From Lachnospiraceae bacterium C6A11 (GTDB lineage: Bacteria > Bacillota > Clostridia > Lachnospirales > Lachnospiraceae), in the NCBI GenBank assembly GCA_000702245.1, contig JNKY01000001.1:62001-126000 (forward strand): 64,000 nt of DNA, written 5' to 3'. The translations under genes were made by a program, and so were the position numbers. Positions 54,221-62,805 of the stretch are shown piece after piece (the stretch's first letter is position 1; every line of letters begins with the position of its first letter). Under the pieces are notes generated by a model, which did no database searches, was not told the DNA's origin, and was given only the letters and a program-made list of their open reading frames with translations.

Positions 54221-54475
54221 TCGGAAGGGTATGGCATATCATATCTTGATGACGCAACGAAATTCTTCTATGGAGTTGTGATTGAAATAGATGATATCAG
54301 CTTAAGATATGCCAGAATATCGGATCATGAAAGTAATGAAAGCGGTTATCTGATACCGGTTTGGGATTTCAGCGGAAAAGCATATAATGATGCGGGAGAG
54401 CTGGTTGCTTCAGGAAGCTTTCTTCAGATTGACGCCATAGATGGAAGTATTTACAGCGCGTTTGAAGGGAAATAA
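54221..54475 (+). pseudogene. Remnant of a larger exported protein (C-terminal end)
   Basis: A frame opens after a TAG at 54218-54220 and runs to TAA 54473-54475 without a convincing start; GTG 54278 would lie inside the conserved stretch. The residues G-Y-L-I-P-V-W-D-F-S-G-K and L-Q-I-D-A-I-D-G-S-I-Y are like the C-terminal end of secreted proteins of the DUF6034 type, where G-Y-x-x-V-P-V-W-D-F and N-A-I-D-G-S recur. It is most likely a deletion remnant. Confidence 0.5.
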
Positions 54476-54589
54476 TTATTTAAGATCTATAATCGATCTC
54501 GGACGGATTCGAAAAGTACATTTTTCTCTATGATTATCCGCGAAATTGTGGTATACTGATTGATGGTAAAAAACTGTGAGGTAAATACA

Positions 54590-55039
54590 ATGGTAAACAG
54601 TGCATTAGTTAATATAAAGAAAGTCAAACCTAACGCCGCCATCCCGACTTATGGGTCGGAGAATGCTGCCGGTGCTGATCTTTATGCGTGTATCGACAGC
54701 AATCTTACTATAGAGAGCGGAGAAACTATCCTTGTGCCGACAGGTCTTGCCATGGAGCTTCCTACAGGTTATGCAGGTCTTATATATGCAAGGAGTGGGC
54801 TTGCCAGTAAGAAGGGGCTTGCCCCCGCAAATAAAGTTGGTGTTATAGATTCGGATTATCGCGGCGAGGTTATGGTTGCACTCCATAACCATTCCAATCA
54901 GGCTGCTTCCATAGAACCGGGCGAGAGGATTGCCCAGCTGGTCATCACGCCTTATATCGTGGGCGTATTTAACGAGGTCTCTGAGCTTGATGAGACTGAA
55001 AGAGGTGCCGGCGGCTTCGGTTCCACAGGAACGCACTAA
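54590..55039 (+). CDS. dut: dUTP diphosphatase
   Basis: Splits dUTP to dUMP and keeps uracil out of DNA. 149 residues with all five motifs: A-A-G-A-D-L-Y-A, R-S-G-L-A, G-V-I-D-S-D-Y-R-G-E-V, G-E-R-I-A-Q-L-V and R-G-A-G-G-F-G-S-T-G. The frame begins at 54560, but ATG 54590 follows TGAGGT by 7 nt. Homotrimeric cytoplasmic enzyme. Single gene with its own terminator. Confidence 0.96.
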   Translation: MVNSALVNIKKVKPNAAIPTYGSENAAGADLYACIDSNLTIESGETILVPTGLAMELPTGYAGLIYARSGLASKKGLAPANKVGVIDSDYRGEVMVALHNHSNQAASIEPGERIAQLVITPYIVGVFNEVSELDETERGAGGFGSTGTH

Positions 55040-55059
55040 TCAATTACTATGGCCTTATG

Positions 55060-55097
55060 ACTCCGTATCTATTCACGTAGATACGGAGTTTTCTTTT
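55060..55097 (+). terminator. Terminator after dut
   Basis: A 12-bp stem (55060-55071 with 55078-55089) and TTTTCTTTT. Confidence 0.92.
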
Positions 55098-55099
55098 GC

Positions 55100-55290
55100 G
55101 CGATGGTGCTGCTTGCCTGTGTTGCTGCGTGCCGGTGGCACGCGGTCAGCAACGACCGAGTCGGGAGACGAGAACAAGCGTTAAGCACGGACCGAGCCGG
55201 GAGGCGAGAAAAATGACTCCGCAGGAGTCATGAATGCACGATTCCCTGAGTCATAATTATGTGACTCGAAGAGTCATGAATACAGCGAAA
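55100..55290. repeat. GC-rich mini-hairpin region between dut and mgtE
   Basis: It holds GCGTGCC-GGT-GGCACGC, two related 27-bp lines around ACCGAGTCGGGAGACGAG and ACCGAGCCGGGAGGCGAG, and two GAGTC-type hairpins, GACTCC-GCA-GGAGTC and GACTC-GAA-GAGTC, each followed by ATGAAT. No start codon or ribosome site; its function is unknown. Confidence 0.7.
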
Positions 55291-55303
55291 GGCGGTGAGT
55301 GAG

Positions 55304-56653
55304 ATGAAGGAAGAACTCATCAAAGAGAAAATAGAAGAACTGATCGACGAGAAGAAGCTGCACGACCTTCGAACGATACTCAGCGAACAGAACGAAGCTG
55401 ATATCGCCGCTGCACTCTCGGAACTTGAGATAGAGAAGCTTTCCATAGCCTTTAGGATCCTGCCGAAGGAGCTGGCTGCGGACGCATTCTCGTATTTTGA
55501 CTCGGATATCCAGGAGGAGCTTATCAAGGCCTTCTCCGATAAGGAGCTTCAATACATCATCGACAACCTTTTCATGGACGATACTGTCGACATGATCGAG
55601 GAGATGCCGGCCAGCGTTGTTAAGAGAATCCTGAAAAATACGGACCCAGTAACTCGTAAGGAGATAAACGAGCTTCTGAAATACCCTGAGGACAGTGCCG
55701 GAAGCATCATGACCACCGAGTATGTCCGCCTCGAGGAGGATATGACGGTTCAGCAGGCATTTACACGTATCAGAAATGTCGGTGTCGACAAAGAGACCAT
55801 CTACACCTGTTACGTTACGAACCCGAAGAAGGAGCTTCTCGGCATTGTGACAGTTAAGGACCTCCTGCTTTCTAACTACGAAGACAAGATTAAGGACGTC
55901 ATGATAACAAATATCATCTACGTTACGACCACAGAGGACCAGGAGTCGGTTGCAAAATCCTTCGACAAGTACAACTTCCTTGCCATTCCGGTTGTTGACA
56001 ACGAGAAGCGGCTCGTCGGTATCATAACAATCGACGACGTAATCGATGTCATCCAGGAAGAGGCTACAGAGGATATCGAAATGATGGCCGCTATCACGCC
56101 TACCGACAAGCCTTACATCAAGACGACACCTTTTGAAACCTACAAAAAAAGGATACCATGGCTTCTTTTGCTCATGATATCCGCTACATTTACAGGTGCT
56201 ATCATTGCGCGTTACGAGGCTGCCCTTGGCGCTTACGTTGTGCTTACGGCTTATATTCCTATGCTTATGGATACCGGCGGAAATGCAGGAAGCCAGGCTT
56301 CGGTTTCGATCATCCGTGGACTTTCTCTTGACGAGATAGAATTCAGTGATATTTTCAGAATACAGGGCAAGGAGCTTCTGGTTGCTCTGATGTGCGGAGC
56401 CACTCTTGCTTCAGCTAACTTCGTAAAGCTTCTGGTATTTGATAAAATATCGGTAACTATCGCACTTGTGGTTTGTCTGACGCTCCTTCTGACGGTTATC
56501 GTTGCAAAATTCGTAGGCTGCAGTCTCCCGATACTTGCAAAGCGTATCGGTTTCGACCCGGCCGTTATGGCGAGTCCTTTCATTACAACCATCGTCGATG
56601 CAATCTCACTTCTCATCTATTTCCAGATTGCCTCGCACGTACTGAGCATCTGA
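55304..56653 (+). CDS. mgtE: Magnesium transporter MgtE
   Basis: 449 residues. N-terminal superhelix (to about 130), CBS pair (about 135-255; Y-V-T-N-P-K-K-E-L-L-G-I-V and F-L-A-I-P-V-V-D-N-E-K-R-L-V-G-I), a plug helix and five membrane helices with P-M-L-M-D-T-G-G-N-A-G-S-Q and D-P-A-V-M-A-S-P-F-I-T-T-I-V-D. The frame also opens at GTG 55295; ATG 55304 looks better with GGTGAG nearby. Imports Mg2+ (and possibly Co2+); the CBS domains close it at high Mg2+. The stop TGA (56651) is the first base of a direct repeat. Confidence 0.95.
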   Translation: MKEELIKEKIEELIDEKKLHDLRTILSEQNEADIAAALSELEIEKLSIAFRILPKELAADAFSYFDSDIQEELIKAFSDKELQYIIDNLFMDDTVDMIEEMPASVVKRILKNTDPVTRKEINELLKYPEDSAGSIMTTEYVRLEEDMTVQQAFTRIRNVGVDKETIYTCYVTNPKKELLGIVTVKDLLLSNYEDKIKDVMITNIIYVTTTEDQESVAKSFDKYNFLAIPVVDNEKRLVGIITIDDVIDVIQEEATEDIEMMAAITPTDKPYIKTTPFETYKKRIPWLLLLMISATFTGAIIARYEAALGAYVVLTAYIPMLMDTGGNAGSQASVSIIRGLSLDEIEFSDIFRIQGKELLVALMCGATLASANFVKLLVFDKISVTIALVVCLTLLLTVIVAKFVGCSLPILAKRIGFDPAVMASPFITTIVDAISLLIYFQIASHVLSI

Positions 56654-56720
56654 CGTTCAACAAGCGGTGCAAAAAAAGCAGAATTTGACGTTCAACAAGC
56701 GGTGCAAAAAAAGCAGAATT
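56651..56720. repeat. Perfect 35-bp tandem duplication at the 3' end of mgtE
   Basis: Two identical copies (56651-56685, 56686-56720), each starting TGACGTTCAAC and ending in AAAAAAAGCAGAATT. The second copy's A-run and GCAGAAT form the left arm of the mgtE terminator. Confidence 0.95.
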
Positions 56721-56765
56721 GACTGTATGAGCTTGCTCATATACAGGCATATTCTGCTTTTTTTA
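56706..56765 (+). terminator. mgtE terminator
   Basis: A long stem (56706-56719 with about 56749-56764) with an inner GAGC-TT-GCTC hairpin is followed by TTTTTTT. A- and T-runs make it work on both strands. Confidence 0.85.
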
Positions 56766-56883
56766 TAGCGCGACTGCGCGACATGAGTGCGGAGCGCAGC
56801 GGAGTGCGAATGGCACCGCGTGTTTATAGCGCGACAGCGCGACATGAGTGCGGAGCGTAGCGGAGTGCGAACGGCACCGCTGG
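56762..56883. repeat. Two 61-bp GC-rich tandem repeats
   Basis: Copies 56762-56822 and 56823-56883, differing at only a few bases. Each begins TTTATAGCGCGAC and holds short stems such as GCGC-GACT-GCGC. In the second copy the stem base pairs are kept by a T-to-A change in the loop. No coding signal. Confidence 0.9.
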
Positions 56884-56967
56884 GGTGGATTTTACTGATT
56901 ATTTTGTTGCGCTTTTGTTATGCAGTGTCGTGTATAGTTACCTTAGTTAGAAGAAAGGAGGTTCGCT

Positions 56968-59040
56968 ATGTCTGAACTTTTATACAGAAAAGCACTGGCC
57001 GAGAAGCTGCTTGATATTTCCGGCGAATTAAAAACAGGACGCGACGAGTTCACATGGAATTCGGGTCTTTATAAGAAGCTTGATAAGTCGATCAAGGCTG
57101 TGCTTAAGGTTCTGGATGACCATTCAGGCGAGGAACAGCTTTCGGAAGATGTTAGGCAGGATCTTGAGGAGAAGATCCGCAAGATGAAGGAAGCCGCGAG
57201 ACCTTACAGGGAGGAGAAGCTTAAGCAGGGCGCGCTGGGTACCGGAAATATGGGTACCAGCAAGGCGAAGGAAGTCCAGCATGCGATGTATAAGCGTTTC
57301 TGCGCGGCTGACGACCTGATCAAGGTTGATAATGTGATCCCTAGGAATCCGGGTGTTGGAGATGGTATCATCGCTCCGGATATGCTTGAGCCGGGGGATG
57401 TGCGGCAGACTGACTGGCGTCTGAAATGGAAGCAGAATGTTAGATACACTGCCAAAAAGCAGATAAATACATGTAATAAGAAACTAAGTGAGTACGACAG
57501 GTCGGGCGAGCTAAAGCAGGATGAGTTTGATGCGCTTATGAATCTTGTGGATTCGTCAAAGATACTGACGTATAAGAATGACGCAAAGCTCTGTCAGATG
57601 TATCCTGAGCTTCGTATAAACCTCGAGAAGGCGGTTGTTGCCTCTGAAAAGCTAAGGAATATGTCAGAGAACGAGATTGCTGAGTTTATGGGCAACTGGT
57701 CCATGGCCACGCTGGATAAATCGGTGGAGGCAGCAAAGAAGGCTAAGGAGAGACAGGGCAGGAAGTTCACTGATAAAGACCGAAAGAACATAGAAGAGAA
57801 GCAGGAAATCCTTATCCGGGACAAGATAAAGAAGTTTTCTGATAAGAATAAGCTTATAAGCAAGGGTGACGTTCTTTACCAGGTTTCACGATTTGTGGAC
57901 CTTAAGATGAAGGTCATTTCAGATAAGAATTACGTTAAGGTTGTTCATACAAATACGCTTGGCAGGATCTGGAGTGTCTCAGATTATGATGATCTGGCGA
58001 AACATCAGACCGATGCAACGGCGAAGAAGTTCTACGAGAATCTCAGGGATCTCAGGGAACTCGAGCGCGCCGGGATCAAGCATAATAAGCCGGTTTCCGG
58101 TATAGATAAGTCTTTTTATAAGAGGGTTAATGAAACGGTCAACACGACGACCAAGAGAGAACTGTTCACCTTCAGAGTCGGAAGGCCGGGGTTCAAAGGC
58201 GTAGGTATGGCCAATGATAGCTACGGAGCGAAGGATAATACAACCGTAACAGCCGGAATGAGTATAGGGCAGACCTCGAAGCTACGTGTAGGTAAAGTTG
58301 GTCTTAAGCTTCATTCAAAGCATAAGAGCCTTCAGCTGTCCGGCGGTCTTGCCTTTGGGCAGGTTAAGACAAGCACTGTGATCGGAGCGAATCTTGACTC
58401 ATCCGGTTTAAATATGAACCTCTTGGGTGAAGCAAATGCCATCAGAGCCCGTATAAAGGCCAAGGCCGGTGGAAAATACGGCGGCATCTCCGCAGGCGGA
58501 AATATAAGCGTAGGCCACCTTGAAGGCAAGGCACAGGCAGCCTTCGGAAATGTTACTGTCAAGGATGATGACGGAAAAGAACATAACGAGTTTGGATTTA
58601 AGGTGATGGCCGGTGCAGTTGCCACTGCATTTAAGGGCGGCGGCTCAGGTTCGATAAATATTCTCGGAATCAAGATTGGCGCCAGCATTACAGCATATGC
58701 TGCCGGTGTCGGCGCAAGTGCAGGTACCGAGGTTACAGTTGGCGGCGTTGGATTCTCGCTTTCGGGTGCTCTTGGACTTGGAGTAGGTCTCAGCATAAAC
58801 ATCAACTGGAGCGAGGCTGCTTCGAAGCTTAAGAGAAAATGGGAGAAGAGTAAGCTTAGAAAGCTGATAAATAAACATAGAGAGAAAAAGCAACAGAAAG
58901 CCAAGGAGCTTCCGAAGCTTGAAGAACTTAAGCCGGAAGAAAAACATAATGATCTTGGCAGGAAAACGGTGGCAGAAGAACCTAAGAAGGACGAAAAGGT
59001 CAAAAAGGGTGTTACTGCCGGCAGACTCAGTCATAGATAA
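56968..59040 (+). CDS. Large modular protein with glycine-rich beta C-terminus, T7SS-cargo-like
   Basis: 690 residues, no signal peptide. Residues 1-130 are a helical module (L-Y-K-K-L-D-K-S-I-K-A-V-L-K, A-R-P-Y-R-E-E-K, G-T-S-K-A-K) similar to one in the protein at 39851. A long charged helical part follows. Residues about 420-640 are a Gly/Ala/Ser-rich beta-strand domain (G-G-I-S-A-G-G-N-I-S-V-G, G-V-G-A-S-A-G-T-E-V-T-V, G-L-G-V-G-L-S-I-N) with a Lys/Glu tail. Such glycine-rich beta regions occur in polymorphic-toxin-like proteins of Firmicutes. AAAGGAGG precedes ATG 56968. A DUF4176 gene follows, overlapping the stop region. No toxin domain was recognised. Confidence 0.7.
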   Translation: MSELLYRKALAEKLLDISGELKTGRDEFTWNSGLYKKLDKSIKAVLKVLDDHSGEEQLSEDVRQDLEEKIRKMKEAARPYREEKLKQGALGTGNMGTSKAKEVQHAMYKRFCAADDLIKVDNVIPRNPGVGDGIIAPDMLEPGDVRQTDWRLKWKQNVRYTAKKQINTCNKKLSEYDRSGELKQDEFDALMNLVDSSKILTYKNDAKLCQMYPELRINLEKAVVASEKLRNMSENEIAEFMGNWSMATLDKSVEAAKKAKERQGRKFTDKDRKNIEEKQEILIRDKIKKFSDKNKLISKGDVLYQVSRFVDLKMKVISDKNYVKVVHTNTLGRIWSVSDYDDLAKHQTDATAKKFYENLRDLRELERAGIKHNKPVSGIDKSFYKRVNETVNTTTKRELFTFRVGRPGFKGVGMANDSYGAKDNTTVTAGMSIGQTSKLRVGKVGLKLHSKHKSLQLSGGLAFGQVKTSTVIGANLDSSGLNMNLLGEANAIRARIKAKAGGKYGGISAGGNISVGHLEGKAQAAFGNVTVKDDDGKEHNEFGFKVMAGAVATAFKGGGSGSINILGIKIGASITAYAAGVGASAGTEVTVGGVGFSLSGALGLGVGLSININWSEAASKLKRKWEKSKLRKLINKHREKKQQKAKELPKLEELKPEEKHNDLGRKTVAEEPKKDEKVKKGVTAGRLSHR

Positions 59041-59060
59041 TGATTACAGGAGGACAGAAA

Positions 59061-59363
59061 ATGTATAAGAATATGCTTCCAATAGGATCGGTCGTCAGAC
59101 CGGAAGGCGCAGAGCGTAAGCTTATGATTGTGGGAAGGATAATAACAACCGAGGAGAAGGATATGATCTATGATTATGTCGGCGTTCCTTATCCGGAGGG
59201 TGTGGGCGCTTCAGATCAGATGTATTTCTTCAACAGAGATCAGATCGAGGAGCTTCTCTTCATAGGCTTCCAGGATTCTGAAGCTCTTGAATTCCAGCGC
59301 GAGGTTCTTGACAATTTATCGGAGCTCACGATTGAGAACGATGAGATAGTAGAGAAGGGTTAA
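59061..59363 (+). CDS. DUF4176 family protein
   Basis: 100 residues: M-L-P-I-G-S-V-V-R, K-L-M-I-V-G-R, Y-D-Y-V-G-V-P-Y-P-E-G-V and F-F-N-R-D-Q-I-E-E-L-L-F-I-G-F are the family's signature. DUF4176 proteins are small cytoplasmic proteins common in type VII secretion (WXG100) loci. The frame can start at ATG 59040, overlapping the upstream stop in TAATG, but AGGAGG before ATG 59061 makes that start likelier. It is surely co-expressed with the large protein and could be its partner. Confidence 0.85.
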   Translation: MYKNMLPIGSVVRPEGAERKLMIVGRIITTEEKDMIYDYVGVPYPEGVGASDQMYFFNRDQIEELLFIGFQDSEALEFQREVLDNLSELTIENDEIVEKG

Positions 59364-59370
59364 TATAAAA

Positions 59371-59402
59371 AAGAGCCATGGGACATTCGTCTCATGGCTC
59401 TT
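59371..59402. terminator. Bidirectional terminator between DUF4176 and nrdG
   Basis: A 14-bp stem with one G-T pair (59371-59384 with 59389-59402). On the minus strand TTTTTTATATT follows. Confidence 0.85.
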
Positions 59403-59453
59403 AAATATTTATTGAATTTGACTCAGTTTTGTATCAGATACGCTTCTGAGTTA

Positions 59454-59993
59454 TTAGATACGCCCCTGCATATACTCGGACAGAACAACTTCACCGGTTT
59501 CAAGGCTCTCCTTAACCTTGATGATACGCTGGTTATCACTGCCTCTGAAGCGGAGCTTGAGGTTCTTGCGGGCTTCGATGAACTCGCCGTCGACGAGGAT
59601 ATCGGTCATCTCAAGCATCGGAAGAGTGTCTTCAGAGTGGCATCTCTTATTATCCGGATCGAGAAGCTCCTCGAAAAGATAGCCGGAATAGGTCCAGATA
59701 GTCTTGTCAGGATATTCTCTTCTGATCCTTTCGATGAAAGGACGGAGGACCTTCTGGTTTACGATCTCCCAAGGCTCGCCACCGAGTATGGTTATGCCCT
59801 GAATGTATGGACGGGCAAGGGATTTGATGACCTCTTCAGCTATTTCCGGTGTGAAGAGCTTTCCGTAGTTGAAATCCCAGGTAGCTTCATTGAAGCAGCC
59901 TTTGCAGTGATGGGTACAGCCGGATACGTATAATGATGTTCTTATACCGACACCGTTTGCGGTGTCGCAGTAGTATATTCCGCAGCAATTCAT
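59454..59993 (-). CDS. nrdG: Anaerobic ribonucleotide reductase activating protein
   Basis: Radical SAM enzyme that installs the glycyl radical on NrdD. 179 residues with Y-V-S-G-C-T-H-H-C-K-G-C-F-N (the C-x3-C-x2-C [4Fe-4S] site), G-I-T-I-L-G-G-E-P and W-T-Y-S-G-Y-L-F-E-E. AAAGGAG precedes ATG 59993. It follows nrdD by 197 bp, with a GC-rich hairpin between them. Confidence 0.95.
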   Translation of the reverse strand: MNCCGIYYCDTANGVGIRTSLYVSGCTHHCKGCFNEATWDFNYGKLFTPEIAEEVIKSLARPYIQGITILGGEPWEIVNQKVLRPFIERIRREYPDKTIWTYSGYLFEELLDPDNKRCHSEDTLPMLEMTDILVDGEFIEARKNLKLRFRGSDNQRIIKVKESLETGEVVLSEYMQGRI

Positions 59994-60120
59994 GGCTGAT
60001 CTCCTTTATATTTAACAATTACGAATCTGCGCGATAAGCGGCAGGAGTTATATGACAATTACGATACAATACAGACCTGCACGAAACTCGTGATAGGTGC
60101 TCGTTATAGTATAATATATT

Positions 60121-60143
60121 AGGGGCCCGGGTAGTGGGCCCCT
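60121..60143. terminator. Hairpin between nrdD and nrdG
   Basis: An 8-bp stem AGGGGCCC/GGGCCCCT (60121-60128 with 60136-60143). On the minus strand it lies 48 bp past nrdD; no T-run follows, so it may attenuate or protect rather than end transcription. The rest of 59994-60190 has no gene. Confidence 0.5.
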
Positions 60144-60190
60144 TAGGATTTCTTAAATCTTAAATTTCTGGCGAATCAGCGATCGCTATA

Positions 60191-62377
60191 TTAGCTATCA
60201 CATCCACATGAAGCAGAAGCTGTAACAGTTTCAGCGATGTAATCAGGTGTTCCTACATGGAGAACACGCGACTTGATCTCTTTGGTCTTACCTACATTCC
60301 AGAAGTTCTCACCAAGATATCCGCAGGTTCTTCTGGTAACATTCATCTTTGAATGATCCTTGTTATGGCATACAGGGCATTCCCATTCGTTATTTTCGTT
60401 AACCTTGATCTCGCCGTCGAATCCGCATACATGGCAGTAGTCAGACTTGGTATTGAACTCTGCGTACTGGATGTTGTCGTAGAGGAATTTAACGAGCTCT
60501 GTAAGAGCTTCAAGGTTATTTGCCATATTTGGAATCTCAACATAAGAGATGGCTCCGCCTGAGGAAATACTCTGGAACTGGCTCTCAAATGTGAACTTCT
60601 CGAAGGCATCTATATCTTCACGTACATCTACGTGATATGAATTGGTATAATAACCCTTATCGGTGATATCAGGAATTGTTCCGAAACGCTCTTTATCGAT
60701 ACGTGCAAATCTGTAGCAGAGTGACTCCGCAGGAGTTCCGTAAAGCGCGAATCCAAGACCTGTTTCCTTCTTCCATGTATCACAGGCATTTCTCAGCTTA
60801 TGCATGATACGGAGAGCAAATTCCTGGCCTTCAGGAGTGGTGTGGCTCACACCCTTCATAAGCTTTGTAACTTCATAAAGACCGATGTATCCAAGAGAAA
60901 TAGATGAATAACCGTTGAGGAGATATTTATCTATCCTCTCGCCCTTGCCGAGACGTGCGATAGCGCCATACTGCCAGTGGATAGGGCTTACGTCGCTTGT
61001 AACACCCATAAGAGCATTATGTCTGCACATAAGAGCTTCGTAGCAAAGCTCAAGTCTCTCATCAAGTATCTTCCAGAAGAGTTCCTCATCGCCTCTTGCG
61101 ATGATACCGATCTGTGGAAGGTTAAGGCTTACAACGCCCTGGTTGAAACGTCCTTCAAATTTATACTGACCCTTTTCATCCTTCCAAGGAGCAAGGAATG
61201 AACGGCAGCCCATAGGTGAAAATACATTTCCTTCATAGTTCTCACGCATCTTCTTGGCTGAGATATAATCAGGATACATTCTCTTTGCAGAGCACTTAAC
61301 GGCCATCTCTGTGATGTAGTCGTATTTTCCGCCCTTCAGGCAGTTGAACTCATCAAGTACATAGATGAGCTTAGGGAATGCAGGTGTTACATAAACACCG
61401 GCTTCGTTCTTGATACCTTCGTATCTCTGACGGAGAATCTCGATGATGATACGTGCATTTTCTTCAACGTACTCATCTTCAGGATCAAGGTGCAGGAAGA
61501 GTGTTACGAAAGGAGACTGACCGTTTGTGGTCATCAGAGTATTTATCTGATACTGAATAGTCTGAACACCACTGCGGAGCTCGTCATTCAGTCTCTCCTG
61601 GATCATAGCCTCAAGTGTATCTGCGTCTACCTTGTCACCGAAATCCTTGGTGAATCTTTCTTTATATTTCTCATAACTCTTTCTGAGATATTTTCCAAGA
61701 TGGATAAGATCAACAGACTGTCCGCCGTACTGTGAAGATGCAACGGAAGCGATGATCTGTGTCATTACTGTACATGCTACCTGGAATGACTTTGGACTCT
61801 CGATAAGCTTGCCGTTCATAACGGTGCCGTTCTCGAGCATATCCTTGATATTGATAAGGCAGCAGTTAAATATTGGCTGGAGGAAGTAGTCAGCATCGTG
61901 GAAATGCAGAACACCTTCGTCATGAGCCTTGCTGATCTTCTCAGGGAGAAGGACTCTTCTTGTAAGGTCCTTACTAACCTCGCCTGCGATAAGGTCACGC
62001 TGTGTTGAAGCAACAGTTGCGTTCTTGTTGGAATTCTCCTCCATAACGTCCTTGTTGCGGTTCTTTATGAGACTGAGGATAGAGTCGTCAGTTGTATTTG
62101 CCTTACGAACAAGTTCTCTAGTGTAACGATAGATGATATAAGTTTTCGCAAGGACGTATTTTCCATCCTCCATAAGATCCTGCTCAATGATATCCTGGAT
62201 ATCCTCAACAAGGATTCTCTTGCGTTTCTTAGTTTCGATTCCATGTACAATGGTTTCAATCTTATCATCCGAGATCTTCTCCTCGGGATCTACTTCTGCG
62301 TTTGCCTTTCTGATAGCAGTTACGATCTTGCTTCGGTCAAAATCAACGATATGACCGTCCCTTTTTACAACCTTCAT
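60191..62377 (-). CDS. nrdD: Anaerobic (class III) ribonucleoside-triphosphate reductase
   Basis: Reduces ribonucleoside triphosphates to deoxy forms without oxygen. 728 residues: an ATP-cone (about 1-95, K-V-V-K-R-D-G-H-I-V-D-F-D-R-S-K), the glycyl-radical barrel (L-H-F-H-D-A-D-Y-F), a C-terminal zinc ribbon (C-H-V-C-G and C-P-V-C) and the glycyl radical loop R-T-C-G-Y-L-G. GAGGAGAGG precedes ATG 62377. A strong promoter with NrdR-like boxes lies upstream. Confidence 0.97.
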   Translation of the reverse strand: MKVVKRDGHIVDFDRSKIVTAIRKANAEVDPEEKISDDKIETIVHGIETKKRKRILVEDIQDIIEQDLMEDGKYVLAKTYIIYRYTRELVRKANTTDDSILSLIKNRNKDVMEENSNKNATVASTQRDLIAGEVSKDLTRRVLLPEKISKAHDEGVLHFHDADYFLQPIFNCCLINIKDMLENGTVMNGKLIESPKSFQVACTVMTQIIASVASSQYGGQSVDLIHLGKYLRKSYEKYKERFTKDFGDKVDADTLEAMIQERLNDELRSGVQTIQYQINTLMTTNGQSPFVTLFLHLDPEDEYVEENARIIIEILRQRYEGIKNEAGVYVTPAFPKLIYVLDEFNCLKGGKYDYITEMAVKCSAKRMYPDYISAKKMRENYEGNVFSPMGCRSFLAPWKDEKGQYKFEGRFNQGVVSLNLPQIGIIARGDEELFWKILDERLELCYEALMCRHNALMGVTSDVSPIHWQYGAIARLGKGERIDKYLLNGYSSISLGYIGLYEVTKLMKGVSHTTPEGQEFALRIMHKLRNACDTWKKETGLGFALYGTPAESLCYRFARIDKERFGTIPDITDKGYYTNSYHVDVREDIDAFEKFTFESQFQSISSGGAISYVEIPNMANNLEALTELVKFLYDNIQYAEFNTKSDYCHVCGFDGEIKVNENNEWECPVCHNKDHSKMNVTRRTCGYLGENFWNVGKTKEIKSRVLHVGTPDYIAETVTASASCGCDS

Positions 62378-62465
62378 TGATACCTCTCCTCACTTTTTTT
62401 TCTTTGAAATCTGTGTTTTTGCCTTCACTGGACCCAATAAACAAATATAGTCGATTCAAGTACAG

Positions 62466-62494
62466 ATTATAGCAAAGGGTGTCTGCTTTGTAAA
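62466..62494 (-). promoter_or_regulatory. Promoter for nrdD-nrdG
   Basis: On the minus strand TTTACA (62494-62489) and TATAAT (62471-62466), spacing 17 bp. Confidence 0.75.
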
Positions 62495-62501
62495 TAGCAA
62501 A

Positions 62502-62551
62502 ATACTAAATATAGTGTCTGACTATTTGACGTTTTACAACATTTAGTACAA
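62502..62551 (-). promoter_or_regulatory. Pair of NrdR-box-like sites upstream of nrdD
   Basis: ATACTAAATATAGTGT (62502-62517) matches the NrdR box (ACACTATATATAGTGT) closely. A second, weaker site (ACATTTAGTACA core, 62536-62551) lies about three helical turns away. Both stand directly upstream of the -35 of the nrdD promoter, as in many nrd operons. Confidence 0.55.
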
Positions 62552-62805
62552 ATGACGGTTTTACGTGGTTTCCCCAAAATCCGGCCGAACTTCTTCCTTA
62601 TTATATATAAATGGTCTGAATTTTGTAAAGTTTGTGAAATATTATACTTAATCCTTTATTTTTCCCGGCGTTTGTGTTATATATTTTAATTGTCGTACTT
62701 CGGGACAGCGGACACCTATATATAGTGGTGGCAGGAGAGCCGGGAGATACGGCTGTATTCACAAGGATAATAAAAAGGATAAATATAAAAAGGAAGGACA
62801 ATAAC

